This document shows positions 1-12,830 of a stretch of 64,000 bases of DNA, piece by piece. The notes beneath the pieces were generated by a model. The model did no database searches and was not told the origin of the DNA. It worked only from the letters and a program-made list of their open reading frames with translations. Each line of letters opens with the position of its first letter. Positions within the stretch are counted from its first letter, which is position 1. Source of the stretch: Todiramphus chloris collaris (taxonomy: Eukaryota; Chordata; Aves; Coraciiformes; Alcedinidae). Both the position numbers and the translations under genes were made by a program. Location of the stretch: the NCBI GenBank assembly GCA_025345505.1, contig JANVCC010000077.1, forward strand, positions 10,223,163 through 10,287,162. Reading direction: 5' to 3'.

Positions 1-1069
1 AAGCTATGAATTAAAAAAAAAAAAAGAGAACAGATTTTTGATGTTGGTTGTATCTCTCATGGGACAACTCAATTCATAGGACAATTCTCAGCAATGGTAC
101 ACAGATCAAAATATTCTTCAGCTTGAACTTAAGTGTCACACCCCAAAATATTCCATGACCTAAGCTCACAGTCTAAGTAGCCTCACCTTACCAAGTCTCC
201 CTTCAGTGAAATCTTGTGACTACTTCTAACTTAACATGATTAACAGAACAGTTCTGGTATCTTAGGACTTAACACCTGCTCAGCACATCCTATGACAATG
301 AGGACTTGGACTATGTAGATTCCTCCTTCCCATTTAATGCCATTGCTCTGTCTGATGGTTACTAAATGAACTTTGGGATAAATGGCAGTGTAAAAGAACC
401 ATCCTTTTCTATATCCTTTCTTTAAAATTTAGTGACATATACTGTACTGTTCCATGATTTTGTTGTTGAATGCTGCATGTATTTTTAAAAAAGTTTCTCT
501 GCACATCCTGCCCTATGGCAAACATCCCTGAACTTAAATATAGGTGGTACCTCTGATACGCACAGTTAAATGCTGAAAGTGAAGACTTACATGAGCTGAT
601 GAGAGAGGGAATTGCTGTTTTGATTAAACAGATACTGATTAGCCTAAAAATATTCAGTTAGGATAAAACTTAAAGTAAACGGGAAGAAAATTAGGTAATC
701 ATGATCTTATAATACTGCTGGATGTGCATGGGCTGAATAACAAGTCTGGTAGTCTCTGCAAGTACCTAAGAAAGTCACACTGAGGTTACTCAGTGGATGG
801 TTATCAATGTTTATTATTAGATCTGGAGGGTCCTGCCCCTCTTCTTGCCCTTTTGGGCTGCTTTGCCAGCTTTGCTCTTCTGGTTTCTTTCTTGGAGCAT
901 CTGAGGAAGACTCTGTCTGTCCCCAGAGCCCGGTGGGTGTGTGGAGGGAGATTCCCACCCCCCCCCCCACACCCTCCCCCCAAGTAATCAGGGGGGTTTC
1001 ACAGGAAAGGTGCTAATTTTGATTCCCTCAAAAAAAAAAAAAAAAAAAAAAACCAAACAAAAAACCCAA
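1..1069. other. Non-coding stretch with C-run and poly(A)
   Basis: No supported gene. The notable content is a C-rich tract at 954-980, with 11 consecutive C at 958-968, and a run of 23 A at 1,030-1,052. The open frames here are short, overlap on both strands and cross the C-run, so they are unlikely to be translated. Confidence 0.6.
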
Positions 1070-1345
1070 AACTGAGATCATCTCTGCAGGACAATGAATA
1101 TTTTGGAGTGAAAAGCTGAAGGAATGTAGGAGAAAACAGTCTAATGACCTTTACTGAAGGGGTTGCATCTGGGGGTTACCTCAAAAACTGGAGGTAACCT
1201 CTAGGGAGCGGAATGAATATTTTGGAGGGAAAAGGTGAGGTAAATAAGAGGGGAATAAGCTTCATGAGTGTAAATCTGCAGTAATTTAGAATGGGGTTTA
1301 TATCTCCTCGTTGTCTCCAAAATTGAGGTAATCTCTATCAGGGCT
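1070..1345 (+). repeat. Imperfect tandem repeat, about 2.2 units of 117-133 bp
   Basis: Three successive segments begin alike: near 1,070 (aactgagatcatctctgcag), 1,187 (aactggaggtaacctctagg) and 1,320 (aattgaggtaatctctatca). The first two continue with the shared block atgaatattttggag, followed by a diverged purine-rich stretch. The third copy is only a start and fades into unrelated sequence after about 1,345. A perfect 9-base inverted pair, GGTTACCTC at 1,174-1,182 and GAGGTAACC at 1,191-1,199, sits at the boundary of units 1 and 2. I do not recognise the unit as a named repeat family. It may be an old local duplication or part of an unlisted LTR. Confidence 0.6.
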
Positions 1346-1654
1346 AGGGTTTGGAGAGCCACACAGCCTCCAGCTCCAGGGACACTGTGGCTGCAAAAGG
1401 CATGCCAAGGGGAGCATGGCACTACACCAACGTTGCTCCCTCCATACCTTTCTTCCTCTATGGTCCACTGTGGATGCTGAAAAGCTGCTAGCAGAGGCTT
1501 TTTCTCAGGTTCTCACAATATTCAGTGAGAATCCTGCCTTTCTCACTGGTGTTATGAGAAACAGTAGGATGGTTTCTGTAAGCTGGACCAACACCTGGTG
1601 TTTTGCTGAGTTCTGTTTATGGTACATTGGAAAAATATTTTGCAATGGGTGTTG

Positions 1655-1844
1655 AAATGTTGTTTAGCCAATCAACCTAGGAGATGGGTGGTCACTGACC
1701 AATCACCCTACCGGGCTAGGGTATAGAAAACGGGGTTAGAACGGGGTTTTCTAGTTCTAAGTTCCTCCATGGTGGTTATGCTGCTCTTCTTCAGAGTATA
1801 ATGTTTGCTATATTGTTTTGCAGGAAATGTTCTTGTTATCATGT
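1655..1844 (+). promoter_or_regulatory. Possible degenerate LTR promoter block
   Basis: Two CCAAT boxes (gccaatcaac at about 1,667 and gaccaatcac at about 1,698) lie upstream of a TATA-like gggtatagaaaacggggtt at about 1,719. This order and spacing resembles the U3 region of an avian LTR, and a clear LTR remnant begins directly after it at 1,845. No terminal TG...CA pair or target duplication could be set, so this may also be a chance promoter-like arrangement. Confidence 0.3.
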
Positions 1845-2053
1845 TGTCCTGAGTTAATTATCACAAACAGTTGCAGGCCCAAGAATTTGGGAGGGGCTGC
1901 ATCTGGGAGGGGCCACAGCTGGAATAACCAACTGAGCTAGCCCATGGGATATTCGGTACATACTGATGTTATGCCCCTCTATAAGGGGAGGGCTGCCCTG
2001 TGGTGCAGGCTCCTGTATGGTGTTTAGATGCCAGCAGAGGTTTAACCATGGCA
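1845..2053 (+). mobile_element. Degenerate avian ERVL-type LTR remnant
   Basis: The segment opens TGTCCTGAGTTAAT and closes GTTTAACCATGGCA. Both are close to the ends of the abundant avian ERVL LTR class, which start TGTCCTGGTTT and end GTTAAACCACGACA. Between them are family-like pieces in order: a gggaggggcc block, an acagctggaataacc block, gggatattcggtaca, and ctataaggggag as the promoter part. At about 209 bp it is much shorter than a full LTR, so large internal parts are lost. No retroviral coding sequence lies next to it, which fits an old solo LTR. Confidence 0.6.
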
Positions 2054-5000
2054 AGTGTCAAAGATTAAGAGCTGATGGGCTTTCCTGAGGACTTCTGCAT
2101 GCACCAGTAAATATCAAGCATCTATTGGTAAACTGAATCTTTGTAGTAAATGTTTTCTTGCTCATTTGAGGACTACATAATTTTATTGCCAAATTATTTA
2201 GACAGGCCAATTAACTTTGCTTGAAGCATATATTGAGGAAAATAACCAGATGATAACCTTACAGGGTATTATAAATTTCATGTACTCATGCGTTCCATGT
2301 CACAACATATCCCACATGATGATTTTTATACTCCTACTCAAGATTTCCGTTCAACAGATTCATCATGGATCAGATGCTCAGGCTTACATTCCCCAGTGAC
2401 AGAATGGAAGAAGTAGGTTTTGTTCCATTATCAAAAGTTCACTGCATTTATGTGTATGATGAAGTGGGGGTAAATTAGGTTCGTTCTGACTTTGGTCAAT
2501 AAAGGCAAAAAATACACATTGAAATGAAGTGAGTGGTACCTCTTATAAATGTAGACAAATGGGATTTAGAGATGGATTGTTCTGACACATTTCCCTTTCT
2601 CCAGGGTTGTGTGGTTACCCCAGAGGAGATGGCCCAGGCTGTGGAAGGAATCCCTGACAAACAAATCGGCCCAGCAGAGCTGGGCTCTGTACTTTAGTGG
2701 AAGATGCAGCTGAGCTCAGACTTGACACTTGGCAACCTTTCCACTTATTGTCCAACAGAAGCAATGTGTTAACGGTGTGGTTCTGAGGAGCTTATTAAAA
2801 AGCACTGGAAAATAATTGACAATCATAGTAGCTGGCAGGGGAACCTGTTCGAAGAGTGGCTAAGCAGGCCGGTTATTCCTGCATAGCAGCAAGCACATGA
2901 CAAATAGAATGTATAACTAGGAGCTTTGTTAACATGTGCACTGCATATATGGCTACATATGTTCCTAAAGCATCTACATTTTTTCCTAATACCACACACC
3001 CAGTCATTCAGTTCTTGAGAGGACAGGAATTGGAATGTAGAATGTTTGACCCTAAATTTTACTAAATTTAAGGCAACTATCTCACTTAACTGTTTTTGCA
3101 TTTTTTTCCTTTCCATATTCTCTTTCACATTATATGCATTTTAAACAATCACGTCTTTGGATTACAACAAGTAATGTCTGAAGATATATCCTGCTCGCTC
3201 TTTGCTGAAGCCTGTGTTTCCTCAGACTTATTTCCATGCACGCCATGGCCAGTTTTTATGCTTGCATAATATTAATGCTATAATTAGGTGATACATTCAT
3301 TCCATCTGTTAATTTCCTGGCATATTCACTGAAAACTGAAAAAAGATGCAGGGAACAAGTGTTTTCTGTAGAGACAACCCCTTGAGAAGAGTGTGTGACA
3401 GTTGACAGGTGTTAACTTGCTTTTAGATTGTGATGAGGTTGCCTAGCTTGGTAAAAAGCCAGACGAGCAGTTGGTTCCATCTCCAACCTCAGCTGGAACA
3501 TCAGGAGCAGCAGAGACAAATCTGAAGAGCAGTCACTTAATAAGAGACCCTGAAAGACAGAAAAGTTTCATGAGTATTGGAATGTCAGTCCAATGGAATT
3601 TCTCCAGTTTTGTTTTTCTTTCTGAAAAGCTTATTACGGAAGTATAGTTAAGTGGAGCTTTTAAAGAAAGAAAAACATCTACACAAGTGTATTTGAGGGG
3701 TGCAAAAAAAAAGTGTTGGACTGATTTTTCTATAAACAAAATTTAAAAATGGGCTGGCATCCTTACATAGCCATCTACAAACTGCATTGAACATTGACAA
3801 GGGCAAGTGGCTAAAATGTTCAGGAGTAGAGAAAGAAATTGATTTGGAGAGAAATTTCTTCTGTTTTGCTTATTTTACTCTTACCAATGCTGCTGAGAAG
3901 ATCTGGGAAAGATACTAGCATCAGTGGAGCTGCTCTTTTTTTTTTCTTTTATACTTTTTTTACAGAAAGCTGCTTTTATGTAGTAGTGAGGGAGGGTGTA
4001 CCAGTAAATAAAACCTGGTCCTGGAATCGGTGCCTAAGGTATACACCTTCCAAAACTTTTCAACTCTGCCTGGCCTTTTACTCCCACTATGAACATTTTA
4101 TTCGGGTTTAATTTTAAGCTCTTTCCTTTTTAATGTTTCTAAGAGAAGCTCTTTAAAATACATCTCTGGAGGTTCTTTCCCTTATGAAGCTCATTGCATT
4201 TTGTTCTTCACAGAAATCAGGTTATATCTCCCTAATTAGATTTTGGTAATTTTTTTTTTTTTCAAGAATATAAAATTTTGAAAGGTTAGACTTTTGATAA
4301 AAACCTGTTTTGAGAAACAGTCCCTCTGAAGCTTATACAACTTAATCTCTCTGTTATCTGTCTCGCTTCGTCTTCCTTCTCCTCGTGGTTATCAATCCAT
4401 CTGGGTACCATATAAAAATGAAAGCATTTTCCACACATCCCACTATTTAAAGAAAGCAGCTGAAAAAAAAACCCAGAATTCTAGATTTGTTTTCTAGACT
4501 TTTTTTTTGTAATTCTTGAGAATTTTAGAAAGGTATGCATGGAAAAATTAGGTTTAAGTACTTTGCTTGATTGAAGCAAAGAATGGATACACTGTAATGC
4601 AGAAATATTCTAATATCTAGCAAACCTACTGGGATCTTGCTGCTCATCAGAAAGATGAGAAGAATACTTTTTTTTTACAGTTGCTACCTGTGTTTCTCTT
4701 AGGATGGCTTTTGGTAAACATCAAGTTGCAACTGAAGGGCTTGAAATGTAGCAATACAAAATGGGCTTCAAGGCATTGAGACCTTGTACAGGTCAATATG
4801 TTGGAGGATTTTATTGACTCTGCCAGCATCTTGAGTGATCAGTGAAACAAAAAGAGTCACCGAGGCACATCTGGGTACTGGCTTCTGGACACAGCCCTTC
4901 TTTTAAAAGTCTTTGATCAGAAAAATGGTGGTTCTCCTTATTTCCATCCTTGTTATATAAATCAGGAAATTAATACGGGAGTGGATTCTCAATTACACTT

Positions 5001-7307
5001 ATTGCTCAGTGGCATCCATATGAACTCAATGTTCTTTTTAACTGCTGAGTGGGTGCCAGGCAGATGAACATAAAACTGCAACTCAACTCCATGTTGTATC
5101 TGAAAGCATCCTTACTTGAAAGCATTTCCTTTATATGATTATTTTAATTCTGGAATTGTCAAAAGTCAAATATATCAAAGGTTTCTGAGATTTAATGAGA
5201 ATTTAGGCTTCTGTTTGAAAAAATCAGCTTAAGTGTTACCCACTTTACAGAAGTTTTCTCTTTTGGTGGGATAAAGAAGCATTAGATAAGTGAAACAGTC
5301 AAGTTGTGCATGGATTTAAAGTTTGCTCTGAGATGAGAAAATGAACTGGTTTGCACTCTCTCAGCAACAAATGTAAAGCTGAGAGGCAATCAAAAGTCAC
5401 TCTGGTTCAACATCTGAATACAAGCAAATACATATAGACAAAATAACCATGCATACCTCCAGCTTTCCAAAATTCCCTCCGAGCTGAATGCAGTGACCAT
5501 AGCTTGGGGAAGCCACTAGGTTGAGAGCCTAGTTAATGACAAAGTCTTTGGATGTTCTAAACACCTGATCCCAATAGCAAGAGTAGGAAACAGAGTTTAT
5601 CTAAAGAGTAGCAGTGGGGAATTACATGGTTCTAACAGAACTATAACCACCTTCCTTTTTGTTTAGTGTTATGTCTAGCTGGTGCACAAGTAGCAAATAA
5701 AAAAGGATGTATGAGTGCTATCAGGAATTGTAGATGCCTTGAGGTTAAATGGCATTGGCTGTAATTTTCCACAATACCATTAATCCAGATGTTGTGAAGA
5801 AAGTAACAAAACAAAAATTAAAATAAAATCAGCTTGTAATGATGGCATTTACAATTACACAAATTTAACTGTTCATTATGGGAGCTGAGCTTTCCCAGTG
5901 CTCAGACTAGGAAAAGTATTACTTGCATTTGCTGAAATTGCATGACTGACCAAACAAATTATTCCATCCTGGATAGGAAAGTTGTTTTGGCCCTTGGCAA
6001 GAACAGTATCACAGATGTATCTACCAAAGTTAAACTCTGATGAGTAACTCAGAGCTAGCAATATAGAGAAAGAAAGGATAGGAACCCTTCAAAATGCCTT
6101 TTTTTTTTTTTTTTTTTCTTTTGGGCATCAGATTTACCTATCACCTGTCACAGAGGAATTTGTCACTGTGTGAATCTTGGGCTCATTTTACTCCTTGACT
6201 AAGTCTGAACTGGACAGTTTGTGTACAGAAGATTTCAAAGGAAAGGTCTAGATTATCTGGTGGGAAACTTTTCTGGGAGAAGGTAATATTACTTATTTGA
6301 AAGGCACTCTGCAAAGCTGGTCTGCCTACTGGAGTATTTATTCATGAAACTGAAGAAGGTAAGACTGTCCATGTAAGAAATATATTGATATAATACAAAA
6401 TAATACAAAAAGATCAAAATGTTTTCGTTCAGTCATGTTAATCACTTTTTGAACCTTTTTGCTATTGTATTGTGCAAACACTTTACCAACAGACTTTTAC
6501 TTATAAAAACGCTTGGGCAAAATGTTTAAAGCTGTCCAAAAGAATAAAATTAGTTGACCACTTTCCTTATAAGATTCAGAAGCTTTCATACAGTATGATG
6601 CAAGGTAAGAAAAAGCATTATGCGTGCTTGACAGTAGTTATTAGATGTACTACCTTTATTCCATGTCTTATGACCTCCTCTACTCCATCTTTCTACTACT
6701 CACTTAAAGGTGGGATTTTAAAAAATGATATGCATTTCAGCTCAGCTACCCTGTTTATGTCTCTGGCACTGGTATGAGCAGAATTTTTCTTTCTGAAAAG
6801 ATCTTGTGCCCTATCTGGGGGAGATGAGTTCCAACTATACAGACCAGATTATGGCTGTATAGTCAGCACCTCTCTTCAGTCTTTCTCACAGCTGTCCTTC
6901 TTTGAATGTATAAAATGTTTTCTTTAACATATATAGCACTTTTTTTTTTTCTTTTTTTAAGGAGTGTTGGTGTGTTTATGAGGATTTTATTCCACTGCTC
7001 TGATTATCTTCATTTATCCCATCATTGTAAAACATTGTATGAGCTTTCCATCACCAATGAAATCAACTGTATTTTAGGGATTTTAATGCACTATATCTGG
7101 TGCTTAAGATACAGTTTACCTCTAAAAAGTTGTCATGTTACAGCCAATATCTCAGCCTAGTTTTGAGCTGCTTCCTTGCTCTTCAGCTTTCATTTCTGTG
7201 CACTTCAAGCAGTGACTGGCTTTGTCTTTAGATGGCCTGTGTACTCAGTTCATCAAAACATGTAGATGCATTCCCCAGTTTCAGTGCAGCAATTTCAGAT
7301 CTGTATC
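2054..7307. other. Non-coding AT-rich stretch, no gene seen
   Basis: All open frames are short and without recognisable domains. A 19-base T run at 6,099-6,117 and shorter homopolymers are the only obvious structure. I see no clear mobile element. Confidence 0.5.
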
Positions 7308-7620
7308 AAAGAATCATAGAAAATTTAAGTTGGAATGAACATCCAGAGGGCATCTGCTCCCATTACTCCAACCCAGGACAGAGCCAGCTTTGAAGTTAGA
7401 TCCATTTTCAAGCTCAGGTCCTTGTTGAGCCAAGCTGTCAGTATTTCAAAGGCAGGAGATTTCACAGCCTCTCTGGGCTACATTCCAGGCTAAACCACTC
7501 ACACTGTGAAGAATTTTACCCCAGGGCCTGAAGCAATTTTTCCTCATTTTAACATGTGTCCATTGACTCCAGCCATTTCACTGTAACCTTCGAGAGCTGC
7601 CTGTCTCTGTTTCCAACCTA
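7308..7620 (-). mobile_element. Old CR1 LINE 3' fragment
   Basis: Reading the + strand gives the reverse complement of a CR1 3' region. It opens with gaatcatagaaaatttaagttggaa, the degraded form of the tail plus the usual gtttgggttggaa. Then come weak matches to the attcacagcctctctgggc and cactgtgaagaatttt blocks of CR1 near 7,460-7,520. The copy is highly diverged with no open frame left, and is truncated at its 5' end as is usual for CR1. Confidence 0.65.
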
Positions 7621-9382
7621 AATTTCATCTTGACTTCCATTGCTCCATTTCTTTTCAGACCTTGTTTAAGGTTCTCCTTATTCCTTTAGCAGCTATATTG
7701 GCAAAGATGTTCTTGCTCTGCTTTGTCAGATCTTTTGCTCTCTAGTTATTTACAAATAGCCCTTTCTTTACTCCCTTTTCTTCCTCGGAAATATCTGAAC
7801 ATAATTTCCAATTTTTCTTCAGGGGGAGACGAACGAATAATTTCTCACTTGATCTTTTATCAGGGTCTGCATGAGAATAAAAAGCCCTATTCTCCAGTTG
7901 CACTGGTGAAACCTGGCACAAACCTAGGACATAACTTCTCAGTTCAGTGTAGGATGGCTCCTCTTTCCACATCCTGCCACACTGTCCCTGCACTCACCTG
8001 TATATAGGCACAGATCAGTCAGGGATTCTTATCGTGCAGGAAGGAAGAAGACAGTTTTAAGAAGTAGCAGGTTTTTTTCCTAGAGCAGTTATTCCTTGTG
8101 GATTGGTAGAGTAATAAAACATAATTAATCATTGGTTCTTATCAACAAAATACTTGTCAAAGTTCAGAGACAAAGCATATTTCTGTTAGCTGTTTTCTTT
8201 CCCGTCTCTGTGTTTTAATAACCTTTACTATTTTTATTTATCATCAACTAGTATCAGACTAAATTAAACAAACCACTAGGAGCTTAATTTGCCAAGCATT
8301 ACCTAGGGTTTTTTTTTTGTTTAATTAAAAATACTTGAAAGTTTCTAACTAAAAAGGGCAGAGAATATTAATCAAATGAAATGCTATCTAAAAGTAATTG
8401 CTCATTTGATATGGTAGCTCAGGTTAAATATCTCCAGGGAACAGTCACATCTTGAAATTCCAAAATTTCAGCTAAACTACTGTTTCTGAAAAGAAAAAGG
8501 ATTTTTCAGTAATTGGATTCAGTAAGATCTAAATACATTGTACCTCAAGTAAAGCAACATGCATAATTACCACACTACCTTCTTTTATTTACACAAGCTC
8601 TTATGTAAGCATGCTTTAAACCCAAGACATCACACATACTTTTCAGGCTTATATTTTTCAGTAATGAAATTAGTCTGCTAATAATTAAAAAAATCATATT
8701 TAGGGAAGAGTCTGAACATTTTGAAGCTGTAGTTTATAGAGCAGCAAGCTAGTAAAATGGTTTATATCTACATCTATATATCAAATCTTCTCCCAGAAGT
8801 TTCCAAAATACTTAAGGAAATATTTAGGTGTCTGTGCAAAGTGTATAACAATTATTTAAGAAAAGGTAATAGTCCCTGGGGTTGGGACAGTTGTCTGTTT
8901 AATAAGACATGTAACACCTTGCTGCAGTTTAGGGTGGAAAGTGAAGACTGTAGTTTATAACCTCTTTCAAAACGATAGCATCTCTACCAACTTAAAGCCT
9001 CAAAATGTCCTGTGGTGACATCAGTGTTATTTAGCAGGGACTCAAAGGCATTAACTGGCAACAATTGAAATTAAAACTCTCCATGTCTTGTAGACACTGT
9101 CATATGTATACTCCAAAAAGCAAACTTTTACTAAGTGCTCCAGAACTGTTTCCTAATACTCAGGTTTTTATCTTTTTTGTCTTTTCTTTTTCCATGCCTT
9201 ATGTTCACACACTTCATTACTACCAATCACTTTTAACTTTCATCTGTGGCATTTAAAAGAGGGAATAGTGTTCACTGCATAAACTGGAATTCCCATGGCC
9301 TTATGGTTTTGCCTATATTGACCTTTAATAGCAAGAAATGTGAGCACAATGAGTAACAAAAACATGCAAAGTCCCTGAACAT
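7621..9382. other. Non-coding stretch, nothing recognised
   Basis: AT-rich DNA with short random frames only. The 8,160-8,420 part is unusually A/T-rich with TAATTA cores. That could be a conserved non-coding element, but this cannot be told without an alignment. Confidence 0.45.
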
Positions 9383-9690
9383 GAGGCATGGCTATCTCAA
9401 GCACAAGTATAGGCTGGGTGATGAATGGATTGAAAGCAGCCTGGTGGAGAATTTGGGGGTGCTGGTGGGTGAGAAGCTGGACAGGAGCCAGGAATGTGCA
9501 CTCGCAGCCCAGAAGGCCAATTGCATCCTGGTCTGCATCAAGAGAAGTGTTGTCAGCAGGTAGAGGGAGGTGATTCTGCCCTTCTGTTCCATTCTGGTGA
9601 GACCTCACCAGGAGTACTGTGTCCAGCTCTGGAACCCCCAGTGTTAAGAAAGACATGGATCTGCTTGGGCAAGAAAGAATTTAAGTGAGG
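9383..9690 (+). mobile_element. CR1 LINE fragment (late ORF2 region)
   Basis: The + strand carries the characteristic CR1 ORF2 C-terminal region: ggctgggtgatgaatggattg, gggggtgctggtgggtgagaagctgga, cagcccagaaggccaa and tactgtgtccagctctggaa. The reading frame is broken by several indels, since matching peptide pieces fall in different frames. The 3' UTR and terminal octamers are not seen. The antisense open frame of 138 codons over this interval is a shadow. Confidence 0.85.
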
Positions 9691-12600
9691 GTTGGTGTTA
9701 CGGTCATTTTTCACTATAAGGAATGTTTCTGCTTTATTTAATTTCAAAATGCTTACCTCTTCATTGAGCTATTAATAACTGTGTGAGAAAAAACTCCACA
9801 GCAGTGAAAAGTCAGGGGTCCCCAGCAGATCATGTGAACAATTTACAAAGCAGACTTTAGCTGTAACAGTGATGCTTTTAGAAACTAAATATAACTTTCA
9901 GAGTAGCTAAATGCCTTAATCATATAATTGGTTAACCATTCACCAGGATATATATTATTGTGCCTGACCAGAGGCCCTAACTTGCATAAACTATTGTGGT
10001 CACCAAAATATAAGCTGCAGTAGAACTGGGCAAAAGTACAGTTTTAGTGAAATTTCTACATTGACAAATGCAGGATGATGAGTTACAAGAGTTTACTGAT
10101 CATGAGCAATTGATAAGGAGAAATTCTCTTCTGTAATTCGAGCACTGGTATCAATATGTACAATTTCCAAAGGAATAGGTATCACTAGATTTGTATAGGA
10201 TCATTCCTTGAAAATGAGATATGGATTTGCAGATCAATTGTGCTTGCTCCCCCTAGATTTGCGGGTTGTGACACAATTCCTAAGCAACTGGTATTTGTAT
10301 ATGTCTCACTTTTAAATCCTCAGACTGGGACATGAAGAAGCAGCATGATAGTAATGAAATGCTAGGCATGGTTTCTCTAATGAGGTGCTCAGAGTCTGTA
10401 ATCACTTCTGAAAACGCTGGTCCATAATCAATTTTACCAGCTACTATAAGATGTCAGGATTTACTACTACCAGTTTTATTTTGTCTAAATGGGACATTAA
10501 ATCATTATCTCCTGATTTACAACCCGTCAGATATAGCTTCATTTATAATGACAAACACAATCAATAAAAACCAATTTTAGCTATAGGTATGATAATTGAT
10601 ACAAACAAATGCAAACAAATATGATGTGATGCATGATCAGTCACCATTTACTTTTTCAGTCTTTCTGGAAAACCAAGAAGAGGATTATAGTTTCTTAAAA
10701 CTTAAGAGATTCTGACCTTACTATTTGCATTTAGGATCATTTAACCACATGATGGTTATTGCAGTACATTATAAATCATGAAATTCCACAGGTTGCTGCT
10801 GCTATTACGGTGCAGACCCTCCCTGCCTTCAGCAATTACTCGTGCTCACAGAAGTGGTAGCATTATTGCAAACATCATGTCCCAGCATGCGTGTCAGCCA
10901 CCCCAGATAAGACCACACCACTAAAATCAGGGGATCCAGGAGGTGGTCTGGGTGAGCAGGTCAGTGATGCTGTGGTAATGACTGGAGCTGCTGGGGATTT
11001 CACTGCTGGTCCAGGTCGCAACACTAAATCTCCTCTGAAGTATTTTGCCTTCAGTCCTTAGAATGGGAGCCACATTGACTTTAGTACAGCCATGTCAGAT
11101 GTTCATCTGAAAGCTGCTGGCCCAGATCTTCCCTCCCAAGGCAGAACCCTTCATCATCTTCTTGGAAACCCTCAGTGACAAAGACACTACAGCCATCTCT
11201 GGTAATCTCTTCCTATGCTTCAGTTATTAGTCTTTTCCTTTCACCCTACCTTGAACTTCCTCATCACAGTCTAAAGCTACTGCTTCTTGTTTTATAGGGT
11301 GCTTAGGGAAAATCACCTCTTCTTCTTTCAATAATGTTTTGTGTATTTGAAAATCTATCATGTTTACCCTCACTCTTCTCCAAAGCAGAAAAAAAACAAG
11401 TAATTCCAGTTTGACAGAGTAAAAACATATGATGGCATCAGTTAACAAAGACTTTGGAGGGGAATTACCCATGAACCAAGATTGTGAACACCTCTGACTT
11501 TTACAGATAATCGTACTGGGTTAAAATTCCTATATGGAACTCTTGAATTACTTTCTGCAGAAACCTTAAGCACGTCCTAAATCTCATATTCAACGGTCTA
11601 AATATATAGTTTAGAAATAATGAAAACTTTCTGCAATCTTTCTTGAGCTTTTCATTTTGTTTCACAAGCACAGTGCCACAATATCTCAATCCATACTCTG
11701 GATACCAGAGGAAACCAGAGAATACTTGATCAAACCTTAGAAAGGCATAGGGTTTGCATCTGAGAACAAGTGGAGTCCTTTCACCCCTTGCTTGGCCACA
11801 CTGTTTTGGTCTTTCTTATTACTGGATCTGAGATGTTGCTATGATAAGGGACCTTTTTCTGCACTTTCCTACCTCCATGTGTCCGTTAAATCCAAGGGGT
11901 TTGGTAGTTTCCTGACAGGTCAGTATAGCACAGTGTAATGTAACCCACTCTAGATAAGGTTAAAGTAGCCATATCAAAATAGGACTATCAGCCCTGTGTG
12001 TTAGTCTTCACAAGAGATTTCACACTTGTCGTATGTACATCTGACAGGCTTTAAAAGTCAAAGATTACTGAGCAGAAACAGAAAATGGATCAAATATGGT
12101 TATTATCTCAACTGTGCAGTGACATGCTCGATTTAAAGCTGCCCTGCAACTGCATCTGTTCAGCAAACTGGTACCAAGGAATGCTTGTTTGGCAAAGTAA
12201 ATGAGAAAAAGATAAACTACAGAGATAGTCTCCCTGTAGATTTGCTTTGATAAGTAATGGTGTGTTTAAGTTGGATGAAAGAATCAAAACTTCAATTGTA
12301 GGAAGTGAAGGGAGAAATCGAGCTTTGACATCTATATCTGCTCTGAGATGTTCCTACCACAGTCCCCCTTGGTGAGCCTGTAACCTCTTGGCAAATATCA
12401 CAGGATGGCTTCTCAGTGAAGTCGGGGAACTGACTGAGGGCTTTTTTGCTTCTGTTTGTGTCTTCTCACAATACCAGACTTACAATGCCACATAGTTAAT
12501 GAAAAAGAATAATGTCAGAGAAAGGAGACTGCACAACCCCAGGTGAGACAGGGTGACCATGAACACTGACCTCTTCAGCATGTCCTACCCATTAACCTGG

Positions 12601-12762
12601 AACAACAGGTTAACTCTACCATTCTGGCAGTGATAAAAGGTGTAGACTTACTTACTGGACACTAAGAACAGTGATTCATTTTACCTAGGGCTTCAAACAG
12701 ATGTCAAAGAGTTTAGGTCACTAAAGGTGTATCTAGCAGTGATATATGATGCTCTGTGTGAA
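9691..12762. other. Non-coding stretch, no gene seen
   Basis: No credible exon or repeat. The 10,830-11,200 part is richer in G and C than its flanks, but every frame through it has stops. Confidence 0.45.
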
Positions 12763-12830
12763 TCACAGAGTTGTTTAGGCTTGAAAAGACCTTTAAGATC
12801 ATTGTGTGCAACCATAAATACCAGTTACTT
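12763..12830 (-). mobile_element. Short CR1 3'-end remnant
   Basis: The + strand shows gaatcacagagttgtttagg, then cttgaaaagacctttaagatcat, then gtgcaacca. This is the reverse complement of the CR1 3' end, normally written gaatcacagaatggtt / ttggaaaagacctc / agatcatc / gtccaacca. Only about 65 bases survive. Confidence 0.7.

Noticed and set aside
707..1016. Lys/Arg-rich minus-strand peptide pieces resembling a basic nuclear protein tail
   Set aside because: Basic character appears in several frames because of local AAG/GGC composition. No homologous frame continues, and the poly(A) at 1,030 lies on the wrong side for a minus-strand processed copy.
9240..9656. 138-codon minus-strand open frame
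   Set aside because: It is antisense to a recognised CR1 ORF2 fragment and extends into random flank.
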